Of a DNA stretch of 64,000 nucleotides, positions 48,782 through 57,215 are shown piece by piece. The DNA comes from Mycobacterium sp. GA-2829. GTDB lineage: Bacteria > Actinomycetota > Actinomycetes > Mycobacteriales > Mycobacteriaceae. The notes beneath the pieces are model-generated. The model searched no databases. It was not told where the DNA came from and worked only from the letters and a program-made list of their open reading frames with translations. The stretch covers positions 109,403 through 173,402 of the forward strand of contig NZ_LQIT01000002.1 of assembly GCF_001499965.1 (NCBI RefSeq), in the 5' to 3' direction. A program made the translations under genes and the position numbers. Each line of letters opens with the position of its first letter. Within the stretch, counting starts at the first letter, position 1.

Positions 48782-49756
48782 TTACGGGATCAACACCACC
48801 GACCCGACCGTCTTGCGACCCTGCAGATCACGGTGCGCGCGTTCGGCGTCGGCCAGGGGATACCGCTCGCTGACGGTCACCGTGATCGTGCCCTTGGCGA
48901 TCGCGTCGAGCACTTCGCCCGCACGCCAGGAGAACTCGTCCGGGGTCCGCGTGTAGTGCACCAGGCTCGGCCGGGTGAGGTACACCGAACCGGCCTGGTT
49001 GAGCCGCTGCGGGTCGAACGGCGGGACGGGTCCGCTGGAGGCGCCGAACAGCGCGAGCGTGCCGCGGACGGCGAGACTGGCCAGGCTGGCCTCGAATGTC
49101 GCCGCGCCGACGCCGTCGTACACCGCCGCCACCCCGTTGCCCCCGGTGAGCTCGCGGATCCGGGCGCCGAACTCCTGCGGATCGTCGGGATAGTCGAGCA
49201 CCTCGAACGCCCCGGCCCGGCGGGACATTTCGGCCTTCTCCGGTGTCGACACCGTCGTGATGACCTTGGCGGCCTTGCTGGTGGCCCACTGGGTCAGGAT
49301 GAGCCCGACCCCGCCGGCGCCCGCGTGCAGAAGCACGGTGTCGCCCTGGGCGATCGGATAGGTCGAGGTGATCAGATAGTGCGCGGTCATCCCCTTCAGC
49401 AGGGCCGAGGCGGCGGCCTCGGGCGCCACTCCGTCCGGCACGTAGGCCACGAAATCGGCGGGCGCCAGGGCGTATTCGGCGTAGGCACCGAGCGCCTTGT
49501 CCGTGACGACACGATCGCCGACCTGCAGTGCCGCGACGTCGTCGCCGACGGCCTCGATCGTGCCGCAAATCTCGGTGCCCACTACGAACGGCACCTCCCG
49601 CGGGTACAGACCCGACCGGAAGTAGGTGTCGATGAAGTTGACGCCGATGGCTTCGGCCTTGATGAGGACCTGGCCGGGGCCGGGTGTGGGCCGGTCCTTC
49701 TCGACGTGGGTGAGGACCTCGGGACCGCCGGTCTCGGCGACTTCGATGGCGTACAT
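48782..49756 (-). CDS. qor: NADPH:quinone oxidoreductase (zeta-crystallin type)
   Basis: 324 residues, zinc-free medium-chain reductase. 'GVNFIDTYFRSGLYP' near 40, the nucleotide motif 'LLHAGAGGVGLILTQWA' near 145 and the C-terminal 'AHRDLQGRKTVGSVVL' are typical. Reduces quinones with NADPH. Matches Rv1454c by position. ATG at 49756 (MYAIEVAE) is chosen over 49768 because the family begins there. Confidence 0.93.
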   Translation of the reverse strand: MYAIEVAETGGPEVLTHVEKDRPTPGPGQVLIKAEAIGVNFIDTYFRSGLYPREVPFVVGTEICGTIEAVGDDVAALQVGDRVVTDKALGAYAEYALAPADFVAYVPDGVAPEAAASALLKGMTAHYLITSTYPIAQGDTVLLHAGAGGVGLILTQWATSKAAKVITTVSTPEKAEMSRRAGAFEVLDYPDDPQEFGARIRELTGGNGVAAVYDGVGAATFEASLASLAVRGTLALFGASSGPVPPFDPQRLNQAGSVYLTRPSLVHYTRTPDEFSWRAGEVLDAIAKGTITVTVSERYPLADAERAHRDLQGRKTVGSVVLIP

Positions 49757-49775
49757 GGGCACCATCATCCCCGCC

Positions 49776-49781
49776 TAGCAT
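49776..49781 (+). promoter_or_regulatory. -10 hexamer TAGCAT of the ATP-grasp gene
   Basis: TAGCAT ends 6 bases before the GTG at 49788, consistent with a leaderless transcript divergent from qor. Confidence 0.5.
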
Positions 49782-49787
49782 GACGGG

Positions 49788-50723
49788 GTGAAGCTCGCCC
49801 GGCCCGACCTGTTCCACCCGCGCATCGTGTTGGCCGCCTGCCCGGCGCTGCCGACGAGCGACGGGGACGACGACGGGCTGATCGCCGCCCTGCGCACCCG
49901 CGGTCTGCACGCGCGCTGGCTGTCCTGGGACGACCCCGCCACACTCGAGGCCGATGTGGTGATCCTGCGGGCCACCTGGGACTACATCGAGCGGCTCGAC
50001 GAGTTCCTGGCGTGGACGGGGCGGGTCCGTCACCTGCTCAACGGTCCCGCCGTGGTGGCGTGGAACACCGACAAGCACTATCTCGTCGACCTGGCCGAGC
50101 GCGGCGTGCCGACCGTGCCGACGGCCTACTTCACGGCCACCGACACCGTCGAGATCCCCGCGGGCGAGGTGGTGGTCAAACCCGCGGTCGGTGGCGGTTC
50201 GGTCGGGGCGCAACGCTTCCGCGACCGCGACGCCGCGGCCGCCCACGCCGAGCAGCTGCAGGCGCAGGGCCGCGCGGTGCTCGTGCAGCCCTACGACGGC
50301 GGCGTGGAGTACGGCGAGACGGCGCTGGTCTTCCTCGGCGGGCAGCGCTCACACGCGTTCACCAAGGCCGCGATCCTGCCCCCGGCCGGGCCGCCGGAGT
50401 TCGACGAGTCGGGGACTTACGCGCTGGAGACGCTCGGACCCGCCGAACCCGACGTCGAGCTCTGGGATCTGGGCTACGCGGCGCTGAATGCGGCGGCGGC
50501 GGTCATCGGGATCGAACGGTCGGAGTTCCTCTACGCGCGGGTGGACGTCATCGGCGACCACCGCGACGCGCGGGTCCTCGAGGTGGAACTGGTCGAACCG
50601 TCACTGGGCTTTCGGCAGCTCGACGCCGCCACCCGCGCGGGCTGCGAACGCGACTTCGCCGTCGCCGTCGAGTCCGCGCTCGAGCGCCTCGGTCTTGGAC
50701 CGCTGTCGCATCGACGCCCATAG
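49788..50723 (+). CDS. ATP-grasp domain protein (Rv1455-like)
   Basis: 311 residues. The region 50-300 reads as an ATP-grasp ligase fold: 'VVILRATWDYIERLDEF', 'VVKPAVGGGSVGAQRF' for ATP binding, 'LVQPYDGGVEYGETALVF' and the Mg-site end 'RVLEVELVEPSLGF'. Similar proteins ligate carboxylates to amines or thiols; the substrate is unknown. Overlaps the convergent ctaA by 123 bases. Confidence 0.82.
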   Translation: MKLARPDLFHPRIVLAACPALPTSDGDDDGLIAALRTRGLHARWLSWDDPATLEADVVILRATWDYIERLDEFLAWTGRVRHLLNGPAVVAWNTDKHYLVDLAERGVPTVPTAYFTATDTVEIPAGEVVVKPAVGGGSVGAQRFRDRDAAAAHAEQLQAQGRAVLVQPYDGGVEYGETALVFLGGQRSHAFTKAAILPPAGPPEFDESGTYALETLGPAEPDVELWDLGYAALNAAAAVIGIERSEFLYARVDVIGDHRDARVLEVELVEPSLGFRQLDAATRAGCERDFAVAVESALERLGLGPLSHRRP

Positions 50724-51629
50724 CGCCGCCGTCGCGGCCGTCGAGGCGGCCGCCCCGGCGACGTGGACGGCGACCAGTGCGGCGGGCACACCGGTGGCGA
50801 ACTGGACCGCACCGACCGTGCCTTGGGCGACGACGATCGCGACCAGCACGCCCAGTCGGAGCTGCACGGGTCGCGGCGCGCGGACCGCGAGCAGCCCGAA
50901 ACCGAGCGCGACCAGCAGCGACAGGTAGGCGACCAGCAGCGCCGAGTGCAGGTGGACGAGCGTGGTGATCTCCACCTGCAGCCGGGGAACGGGTTGTTCG
51001 ATGCTCTTGTCGCCGGCGTGCGGGCCCGCCCCGGTCACAAAGGTGCCGGTCACCAGGACCGCGGCCAGGACGACCGCCGACAGCGCCGCGAGCTGGCGCA
51101 GGGGTTTCGGCACGGTGCGGACGCGGACGCCGTCGTCGGGTTCGCCGATCTTCACGAACAGCAGCACCGACAGCCAGACCATCGCCATGGAGACCAGCAG
51201 GTGGATCGCGACGGTCCACCACAGCAGTCCGGTGAGCACGGTGATGCCACCGATCACGGCCTGCGCGACGGTCGAGGCCGGCATCAGCCATGCGTAGACC
51301 TGCACTTCGCGGCGGCGCCGCGCGCGGGTGACGGCCAGCACCGCGGCGGCGGCGGTCAGCACGACGAGGAACGTGATGAGGCGGTTGCCGAACTCGACCG
51401 CCTGATGGATACCGGGCACCTCGGCGTGCGGGACCGGGGTGAAGCTACCGGGGAAGCACTGCGGCCAGGTGGGGCAGCCGAGGCCCGATGCGGTGACGCG
51501 GACGATCGCCCCGGTGACCGAGATGCCGCCCTGGGTGAGGATGACGGCCACCGCGATCGCGCGCTGGACCCGCAGACTGGGCAGCGGCAGCAGGTCGACC
51601 AGCCGCAGGAAGAGTCGTCTGACGGGCAC
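50601..51629 (-). CDS. ctaA: Heme A synthase, COX15/CtaA family
   Basis: 342 residues, eight membrane helices in two similar halves. It oxidises heme O to heme A for cytochrome aa3. The extracytoplasmic loop has a Cys pair in 'GLGCPTWPQCFPG' near residue 52. Heme-ligand His residues occur in 'IHQAVEFGNRL', 'IHLLVSMAM', 'LVHLHSALLV' and 'AVHVAGAAAS'. TACCAT 7 bases before the GTG suggests a leaderless mRNA. The last ~40 residues overlap the ATP-grasp gene and look unconserved. Confidence 0.94.
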   Translation of the reverse strand: MPVRRLFLRLVDLLPLPSLRVQRAIAVAVILTQGGISVTGAIVRVTASGLGCPTWPQCFPGSFTPVPHAEVPGIHQAVEFGNRLITFLVVLTAAAAVLAVTRARRRREVQVYAWLMPASTVAQAVIGGITVLTGLLWWTVAIHLLVSMAMVWLSVLLFVKIGEPDDGVRVRTVPKPLRQLAALSAVVLAAVLVTGTFVTGAGPHAGDKSIEQPVPRLQVEITTLVHLHSALLVAYLSLLVALGFGLLAVRAPRPVQLRLGVLVAIVVAQGTVGAVQFATGVPAALVAVHVAGAAASTAATAALWASMRQRSKTEALERGLDGDGEVAFAARAGGGVELPKAQ

Positions 51630-51650
51630 GAACCCGATGGTAGAGCACCA

Positions 51651-52232
51651 CTAACTACGAGTCGTAGTAGGGGAGACGAACGGGACGAGGACCTCGTCGA
51701 CGAGCTGCACCACGAGGTCGTCGGTGATCGGGTCGCCGGTGATCAGCAGCCGGTGCCACAGCACGCTCTGACCGAGTTCGCGCGCGATCTCCACCGGCAC
51801 ATCCGTGCGCACGTCGCCTCGCGCGACGCCGCGCTGCAGGAGTGCGGCCATCTCCTGTTTGCGCCAGCCGATCACGTCGTCGCGGAACGCCGCCGCCAGT
51901 TCGGGATCGTGGGCGGCGGCCGCGACGGCGGCCTTGATCACCGCGGCCTGCGGTCCGGTGAACAACGCGACCCAACCGCGCAGCACGGCCAGCATGTCGT
52001 CGCGGTAGCTGCCGGTGTCGGCGTGCGGGATCGCGGTCGTCGCGACGCCCATCAACGTGTCGCGCAGCAGGGCGGCGCGGTCGGGCCAGCGCCGGTACAG
52101 CACCGGCTTGCTGGTCCGCGCCGCGGCGGCCACCGACTCCATCGTCACGCCTGCCGGTCCGTGTTCGGCCAGCAGCGACAGCACGGCCGAGCGGATCGCG
52201 GCGCCGAGTTCGGCCCCGTGGCGTCTGCCCAT
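51651..52232 (-). CDS. TetR-family repressor
   Basis: 193 residues. HTH 'MESVAAAARTSKPVLYRRW' with an N-terminal helix 'AIRSAVLSLLAEHG', and a TetR_C ligand domain. The start at 52232 gives the normal N-terminus (MGRRHGAEL). It is divergent from a PhlG-like gene, with a large inverted repeat in between that both promoters must contain. Probably represses both genes. Confidence 0.9.
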   Translation of the reverse strand: MGRRHGAELGAAIRSAVLSLLAEHGPAGVTMESVAAAARTSKPVLYRRWPDRAALLRDTLMGVATTAIPHADTGSYRDDMLAVLRGWVALFTGPQAAVIKAAVAAAAHDPELAAAFRDDVIGWRKQEMAALLQRGVARGDVRTDVPVEIARELGQSVLWHRLLITGDPITDDLVVQLVDEVLVPFVSPTTTRS

Positions 52233-52247
52233 TCGTCCACCTCTCAA

Positions 52248-52304
52248 GGAAACGTTTGCGTATCTTAACGCGCGGTTCTACCGTCAAGATACGAAACCGT
52301 TTCC
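52248..52304. promoter_or_regulatory. Large inverted repeat, likely double TetR operator
   Basis: Arms at 52248-52266 (GGAAACGTTTGCGTATCTT) and 52286-52304 are inverted copies with 17 of 19 matches. Each arm also holds a smaller palindrome: AAACGTTT in the left, GAAAC-C-GTTTC in the right. Two repressor dimers could bind, covering both divergent promoters. Confidence 0.75.
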
Positions 52305-52316
52305 TAGGAGGTCATC

Positions 52317-52946
52317 ATGTCGCGTCCCGTCCTCTATCCGCTGCGCACCGTCGACACCGCGACCGTGCGCGTCCTCACCGCACCCCACGGCCGCCGACGC
52401 GTGACCATCGACCATCGGCCGCTCGCCGGGCTGACACCGGCGATGCTGCTCGACTGGTTCACCCACCTCGGGGAGACGATGACCTACGGCGGGCAGGTGA
52501 TCGACCGGTATCTGGCCTGGCACCCGATCGACCACATCGCGTGGGAGCTCGCCCGACCCGCACCCGGCGGCGGGGCGGCCGACGGCGCGCGGTTCCGCAT
52601 GGTGGAGGCCTTCGGCGGCCGGCCCGAATGCAAGATCGACGAGGTGGCCCGCGTCGAGAAGCTCGACGAGACCGGGATCCGGCTGGTGAAGCGGCTCGGC
52701 GGGGCGGTGTACTTCCAGCTCGAGCACACCTGGTCGGCGGGCGCCGACGGTGCGCACTACGTGACGGTGATGGACCTCGGGGCGCGATCTCCGCTGCTCG
52801 CTCCGGTCAACCGACTGGTGTCACGTCACTTCCCGGACGACAAGCTGCGTGCGTGGATCCGGCACAACATCGAGGAGGTCGGCCAGCTCGAGTACCTGCT
52901 GCCGACCCTGGTCTCACGTGAAGCGGAACCAGCGCAGCGCGCATAG
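52317..52946 (+). CDS. DAPG-hydrolase (PhlG)-like protein
   Basis: 209 residues. The C-terminal 'RHNIEEVGQLEYLLP' contains the His-x-x-x-Glu pattern of the PhlG zinc C-C hydrolase family. Upstream 'MLLDWFTHLGETM' and 'YLAWHPIDHIAWE' carry further His and Asp residues. PhlG cleaves 2,4-diacetylphloroglucinol; the substrate here is unknown. An ideal AGGAGGT (52306-52312) precedes the ATG, suggesting strong translation when derepressed. It overlaps the convergent permease gene by 33 bases. Confidence 0.7.
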   Translation: MSRPVLYPLRTVDTATVRVLTAPHGRRRVTIDHRPLAGLTPAMLLDWFTHLGETMTYGGQVIDRYLAWHPIDHIAWELARPAPGGGAADGARFRMVEAFGGRPECKIDEVARVEKLDETGIRLVKRLGGAVYFQLEHTWSAGADGAHYVTVMDLGARSPLLAPVNRLVSRHFPDDKLRAWIRHNIEEVGQLEYLLPTLVSREAEPAQRA

Positions 52947-53690
52947 GGCGGCCACGCCACCCCAGACGGCGAGCACGGCCAGGCCCAACCAGTCGACCGA
53001 CAGCGTCATCGCCTGGGTCAGCGCCTCGGTCAGCGCACCCGACGGGGTGAGCCGCGCGGCCCACGCCAGCGCGTTCGGCACCGCCTGACCCTCCAGCGTC
53101 AGCGCGCCCAGACCCGCGAACACGAACCACAGCAGGTTGGCCACCGCCAGCACGATCTCAGCGCGCAGCGTGCCGCCGAGCAGCAGGCCCAGCGCGGCGA
53201 ACCCCGCGGTACCCAGCGCGATGATCACCGCACCCAGCACCAGGCCCAGGATCTCCGGACGCCAGCCCAGCGCGAGGCCGATGGCGCCCAGCAGGATCGA
53301 CTGCAGGAACACCACCGCCACCACGGCCAGCGATTTGCCCGCGATGATGCCCCACACCGGAAGTGCCGTCGCGCCAAGGCGTTTCAGCGCGCCGTAGCGG
53401 CGGTCGAAGGCAACCGCGATGGCCTGGCCGGTGAACGCCGTCGAGATCACCGCCAGCGCCATGATCGCCGGGACGAACGTGCCCGCGCGGTCGTCGCCGA
53501 AATCGCCGAGCGGGAGCAGCACCAGCCCGACCAGCAGCGTGATCGGGATGAACATCGTCAGCAGCAGCTGTTCGCCGTTGCGCAGGAGCAGCCGCAGCTC
53601 GAGGCCGAACTGTGCCGCCAGCATCTTCGACACCGCGGCGGGCCTGGGGTCCGGGGTGAACGTACCCGGTGCGAACTGGTTGGTCGTCAC
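52914..53690 (-). CDS. ABC-2 type exporter permease (Rv1457c-like)
   Basis: 258 residues with six hydrophobic segments; conserved stretch 'LRLLLRNGEQLLLTMFIPIT' before the first. Forms an exporter with the ATPase encoded upstream. Matches Rv1457c in place and size. GTG start, 46 bases after the ATPase stop. Cargo unknown. Confidence 0.9.
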   Translation of the reverse strand: MTTNQFAPGTFTPDPRPAAVSKMLAAQFGLELRLLLRNGEQLLLTMFIPITLLVGLVLLPLGDFGDDRAGTFVPAIMALAVISTAFTGQAIAVAFDRRYGALKRLGATALPVWGIIAGKSLAVVAVVFLQSILLGAIGLALGWRPEILGLVLGAVIIALGTAGFAALGLLLGGTLRAEIVLAVANLLWFVFAGLGALTLEGQAVPNALAWAARLTPSGALTEALTQAMTLSVDWLGLAVLAVWGGVAALCALRWFRFT

Positions 53691-53736
53691 GAGCGCCCAC
53701 CCTTCGTCGAGGCTGCGGTGAGATCGGGGGTGTCAC

Positions 53737-54669
53737 TCATTTCCGCATCTCCCGGCCTGTGAGGTCCAGGAACACGTCCTCGAGGCTGCGCTGCTCGACG
53801 CGCATGTCGGTGGCCAGCACGTTGACCCGGGCGCACCAGGCCGTCACGGTGGCCAGCACCTGCGGGTCGACGTGTCCCTCGACGAGGTACTCACCCGGCG
53901 AGGTCTCGGCGGCCCGGTAGCTCTCGGGCAGCGCCGAGATCAACAGCGACAGATCGAGTTTCGGGGGCGCGCTGAACCGCAACTGGTTCTCGGCGCCGGT
54001 GCGCATCAGCTCCGCGGGGGTGCCGGTCGCGACCGCCACCCCGTGGTCGATGATCACCAGGCGGTCGGCCAGCTCTTCGGCCTCGGTCAGCTGGTGGGTG
54101 GTCAGCACGATGGTCACCCCGTCGCGGCGCAGCGCGTCGATCAGCTCCCACACCACGATGCGGGCGTGGGCGTCCATCCCGGCCGTCGGCTCGTCGAGGA
54201 ACACCAGCTCCGGCCGGCCCACGATCGCGCAGGCCAACGCCAGGCGCTGCTGCTGGCCGCCGGACAGTCGCCGGTAGGTGGTGCGCGCGACGTCGGTGAG
54301 TCCGAGGATGTCGAGCAGCCAGCGCGGGTCCAGCGGGTCGGCGGCGTAGGCAGCGACGAGGTCGAGCATCTCGCCGGCGCGGGCCGCGGGGTAACCACCG
54401 CCGCCCTGCAGCATCACGCCGATGCGCTCGCGGACCCGGTTGTTGTGCGCGGCCGGGTTCATCCCGAGGATCTCGATGGTGCCCGAATCGGGCCGCAGGA
54501 AGCCCTCGCACATCTCGACCGTCGTCGTCTTCCCGGCGCCGTTGGGCCCCAGCAGCGCCAACACCTCGGCGCGGTGCACGTCGAGGTCGAGGCCGTCGAC
54601 CGCGGTGGTCGACCCGTAGCGCTTGGTCACCCCGCGCAGACGCACGGGGCCGGCCGACGATGTGGTCAC
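53737..54669 (-). CDS. ABC exporter ATPase (Rv1458c-like)
   Basis: 310 residues, drug-exporter (DrrA/CcmA) class. Walker A 'GPNGAGKTT' near 39, signature 'LSGGQQQR' near 138, Walker B 'LVFLDEPTAGMD' near 157, and a C-terminal regulatory domain. Partner of the Rv1457c-like permease. The ATG overlaps the mptB stop by 4 bases. Confidence 0.94.
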   Translation of the reverse strand: MTTSSAGPVRLRGVTKRYGSTTAVDGLDLDVHRAEVLALLGPNGAGKTTTVEMCEGFLRPDSGTIEILGMNPAAHNNRVRERIGVMLQGGGGYPAARAGEMLDLVAAYAADPLDPRWLLDILGLTDVARTTYRRLSGGQQQRLALACAIVGRPELVFLDEPTAGMDAHARIVVWELIDALRRDGVTIVLTTHQLTEAEELADRLVIIDHGVAVATGTPAELMRTGAENQLRFSAPPKLDLSLLISALPESYRAAETSPGEYLVEGHVDPQVLATVTAWCARVNVLATDMRVEQRSLEDVFLDLTGREMRK

Positions 54670-56375
54670 GGGGAATCAGCGTATGCGCCCGGCGTGGCGG
54701 GCCGTGCCTGCGGTGGTTCCGAGGGACCCGGCATGGCGGGCGGATCGCCCTCGGGCAACGGTTGCCAGGGCAGCCGCCGCCAGGTCAGCGCCATCAACAA
54801 CACGACGACGACCGTGCTCGCCAAGGTGGCCATGATGATCTGGAACAGCGCGAACCGGTCGCCGTTGGCGGTCGGTCCGAAGATGCCGACGATCAGCGTG
54901 ATCGCGATCGTCGCGCCGCGGAAGCCGGGGCGGGTGGCCCAGGTGGCCAGCGGGATGACCGCCCACAGCAGGTACCAGGGCTGCACCACCGGGAACAGCA
55001 GGACCGTCGCGCCCAGCGCCACCCCCAGGCCGCCGACCGGGTGCAGTTTGCCGCGCAGCACCGCCAGCAGCAGGCCGCTGACCAGCACGGCGATGATGCT
55101 GACGCCGATGGCGCGGGTGAGCGCGAGGATCGCGGTGGTGTGGTCGCCGAGGCCGAGCAGGATGCCGACCTGCCCGGTGCCCAACGCGATGAGCGTCGGG
55201 GGGGACATCCAGCTGCGCACCACGTTGGCGGTGCCGAGGGTGAACAGCCAGCCGAACCCCAGCCCGCTGGCCCAGCCGATGATCGCCATCACCAGTACGG
55301 CGACCGCGGTCAGCGAGCCGCCGGCCAGGAAGAACGCCTTCACGGTGCCGCCGTAGCGGCAGGCCAGCGCCATCGCGACGAATCCGAGCGCCAGCAGCGA
55401 CGGCAGCTTCACCTGTGAGGACAGCGCGATCAGCACGGTCCCCGCGAGCAGCATCGCCATCGGATACCAGCGGGTCCACGGCGCCGACGGCAGCCGCAAC
55501 GGTCGGGGGATCAGCGGTCTGTCGGATGTGATGTTGCTGACTCCGCGCAGCGCGAATTCGGTGCCCGCGAGCATCAGCCCGAGCATCAGCGCCTCGTTGT
55601 GGATGCCCGCGACCAGGTGCATGAACAGCAGCGGATTGCACGGTCCCAGCCACAGCGCGCTGACTTCGGCGACGCCGCAGCGGCGGGCCAGCCGCGGAGT
55701 GGCCCACACGATCAGCCCGACCCCGGCCAGCACGACCAGCCGGTGGAACAGCACCGCCCAGACGATGTTCTCGCCGGTGATCGACGAGATGGTCTGCCCG
55801 ATCCACAGGAACAGCGGGCCGTAGGGCGCCGGGGTCTCGCGCCACAGGCTCGGCACCGACAGCGTGAACACGTGGTCGAGGCCCAGCCCGGTGGCCGGCC
55901 CGACCTTGTAGGGGTCGAGGCCCTGCAGCGAGATCTCGCTCTGGGCGAGGTAGGAGTAGACGTCCTTGCTGTACATCGGCGGGGCGATGAGCAGCGGAAT
56001 CGCCCACAGCAGCAGGGTGCGGTCGGTCTGGCTGCGCGACATCCGGCGGCTGCCGAGCGCGAACCGGCCGAGCATCAGCCAGGCCAGCGCCATCATCACC
56101 GCGCCGGTGGTGGTCATGGTCAGCGAGACGGTCTGGATGCGCGACGGCAGGTTGAGCAACCGGACACCGAAGGTGGGGTCCTGCACCACGGGGCGGGCCC
56201 CGGCGCCGAGGGCGCCGATCGCCATCAGCACGGTGCCCGTCGCCCCGAACAGGCGGGTGCGACGCAACGCGACCAGGTCGGCCTCGGTCAGGGGGGAGCC
56301 GACAGTGCGCTCGTCGCCGTGCCAGCGGGCGATCGAGGAACTGAAGGACTGCAGCCGCCCGGCCATACGAGCCAT
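54666..56375 (-). CDS. mptB: Alpha-(1->6)-mannopyranosyltransferase MptB
   Basis: 569 residues with about 12-14 membrane helices, GT-C type. In mycobacteria and corynebacteria MptB starts the alpha-1,6-mannan core of lipomannan using polyprenyl-phosphate mannose. The acidic motif after the first periplasmic helix is visible in 'MYSKDVYSYLAQ' near residue 135. Position matches Rv1459c. TAGTCT lies 6 bases before the ATG (minus strand), so the transcript is probably leaderless. Divergent from sufR. Confidence 0.92.
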   Translation of the reverse strand: MARMAGRLQSFSSSIARWHGDERTVGSPLTEADLVALRRTRLFGATGTVLMAIGALGAGARPVVQDPTFGVRLLNLPSRIQTVSLTMTTTGAVMMALAWLMLGRFALGSRRMSRSQTDRTLLLWAIPLLIAPPMYSKDVYSYLAQSEISLQGLDPYKVGPATGLGLDHVFTLSVPSLWRETPAPYGPLFLWIGQTISSITGENIVWAVLFHRLVVLAGVGLIVWATPRLARRCGVAEVSALWLGPCNPLLFMHLVAGIHNEALMLGLMLAGTEFALRGVSNITSDRPLIPRPLRLPSAPWTRWYPMAMLLAGTVLIALSSQVKLPSLLALGFVAMALACRYGGTVKAFFLAGGSLTAVAVLVMAIIGWASGLGFGWLFTLGTANVVRSWMSPPTLIALGTGQVGILLGLGDHTTAILALTRAIGVSIIAVLVSGLLLAVLRGKLHPVGGLGVALGATVLLFPVVQPWYLLWAVIPLATWATRPGFRGATIAITLIVGIFGPTANGDRFALFQIIMATLASTVVVVLLMALTWRRLPWQPLPEGDPPAMPGPSEPPQARPATPGAYADSP

Positions 56376-56426
56376 TCGAGCAGACTAACCGCCGCGGCTA
56401 TGTGCAAAGTCACGCTCCGACTAAGG

Positions 56427-57215
56427 GTGACCTTGGTGGAACCGGTCTCCGAATTCCGTCACAATGGTGTTGTGAAAATCCCTACCGAGGCTGTCGGCGT
56501 GTCTGCTGCGCACGTCTCGGACGGGCATACCCGCACCGCGATCATCCAACTGTTGCTGCAGGGTCCGGTCACCGCATCGGCGATCGGCGAACGCCTCGGG
56601 ATCTCGGCGGCGGGCGTGCGCAGGCACCTCGACGCGCTGATCGAGGCGGGCGACGCGCAGGCCGCACCGGCGGCGGCGTGGCAGCACACCGGGCGGGGCC
56701 GTCCGGCCAAGCGCTACCGGCTCACCGCGGCCGGCCGCGCGAAACTCGGCCACACCTACGACGACCTCGCGGTGGCCGCGATCCGCCAGCTGCGCGAGAT
56801 CGGCGGCGACGATGCGGTGCGCACGTTCGCCCGCCGGCGCATCGACACCATCCTCTCGGGAGTAACCGAGGGGGGTGATGGTGTTGAATCGACTGCCGAC
56901 CGGGTGGCCGACGCGCTCACCCAGGCCGGATACGCGACCACCACCGCGCGGGTCAGCGGCCCGATCGACGGTGTGCAGATCTGCCAGCACCACTGCCCGG
57001 TGTCGCACGTCGCCGAGGAGTTCCCGGAGCTGTGCGAGGCCGAGCGCGAAGCGTTCTCCGAGATCCTCGGAACGCACGTACAGCGGCTGGCCACGATCGT
57101 CAACGGCGATTGTGCCTGCACCACCCACGTACCACTGCTGCCCGACAACGCAGCACCCCTCCGGCGCACAGCCCGCGCCGGATCCGTCACGACCGATCAA
57201 GGAGCGTCGACATGA
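56427..57215 (+). CDS. sufR: SUF operon repressor SufR (Rv1460-like)
   Basis: About 262 residues. Winged-helix HTH near '[20 protein letters not shown]', then '[12 protein letters not shown]'. The C-terminal half has Cys residues for an Fe-S cluster: 'QICQHHCPV', 'ELCEAER' and 'NGDCACTTH'. In M. tuberculosis this repressor senses cluster status and controls sufBDCSUT. The start is uncertain: GTGs at 56427, 56436 and 56472 are all in frame; 56427 gives a length nearest to Rv1460. The stop overlaps sufB (ATGA). Confidence 0.88.
   Translation: MTLVEPVSEFRHNGVVKIPTEAVGVSAAHVSDGHTRTAIIQLLLQGPVTASAIGERLGISAAGVRRHLDALIEAGDAQAAPAAAWQHTGRGRPAKRYRLTAAGRAKLGHTYDDLAVAAIRQLREIGGDDAVRTFARRRIDTILSGVTEGGDGVESTADRVADALTQAGYATTTARVSGPIDGVQICQHHCPVSHVAEEFPELCEAEREAFSEILGTHVQRLATIVNGDCACTTHVPLLPDNAAPLRRTARAGSVTTDQGAST
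56459..56475. promoter_or_regulatory. Inverted repeat TCACAA-N5-TTGTGA at the start of sufR
   Basis: Perfect 6-base arms around TGGTG. The right arm includes the GTG at 56472. A likely SufR operator; it would lie inside the coding sequence if translation begins at 56427. Confidence 0.55.

Noticed and set aside
53692..53742. Mini-frame of 17 codons between the exporter ATPase and permease genes
   Set aside because: ATGA and GTGA overlaps make it look coupled, but it is short with no homologue known to me, and the permease start is well supported without it.
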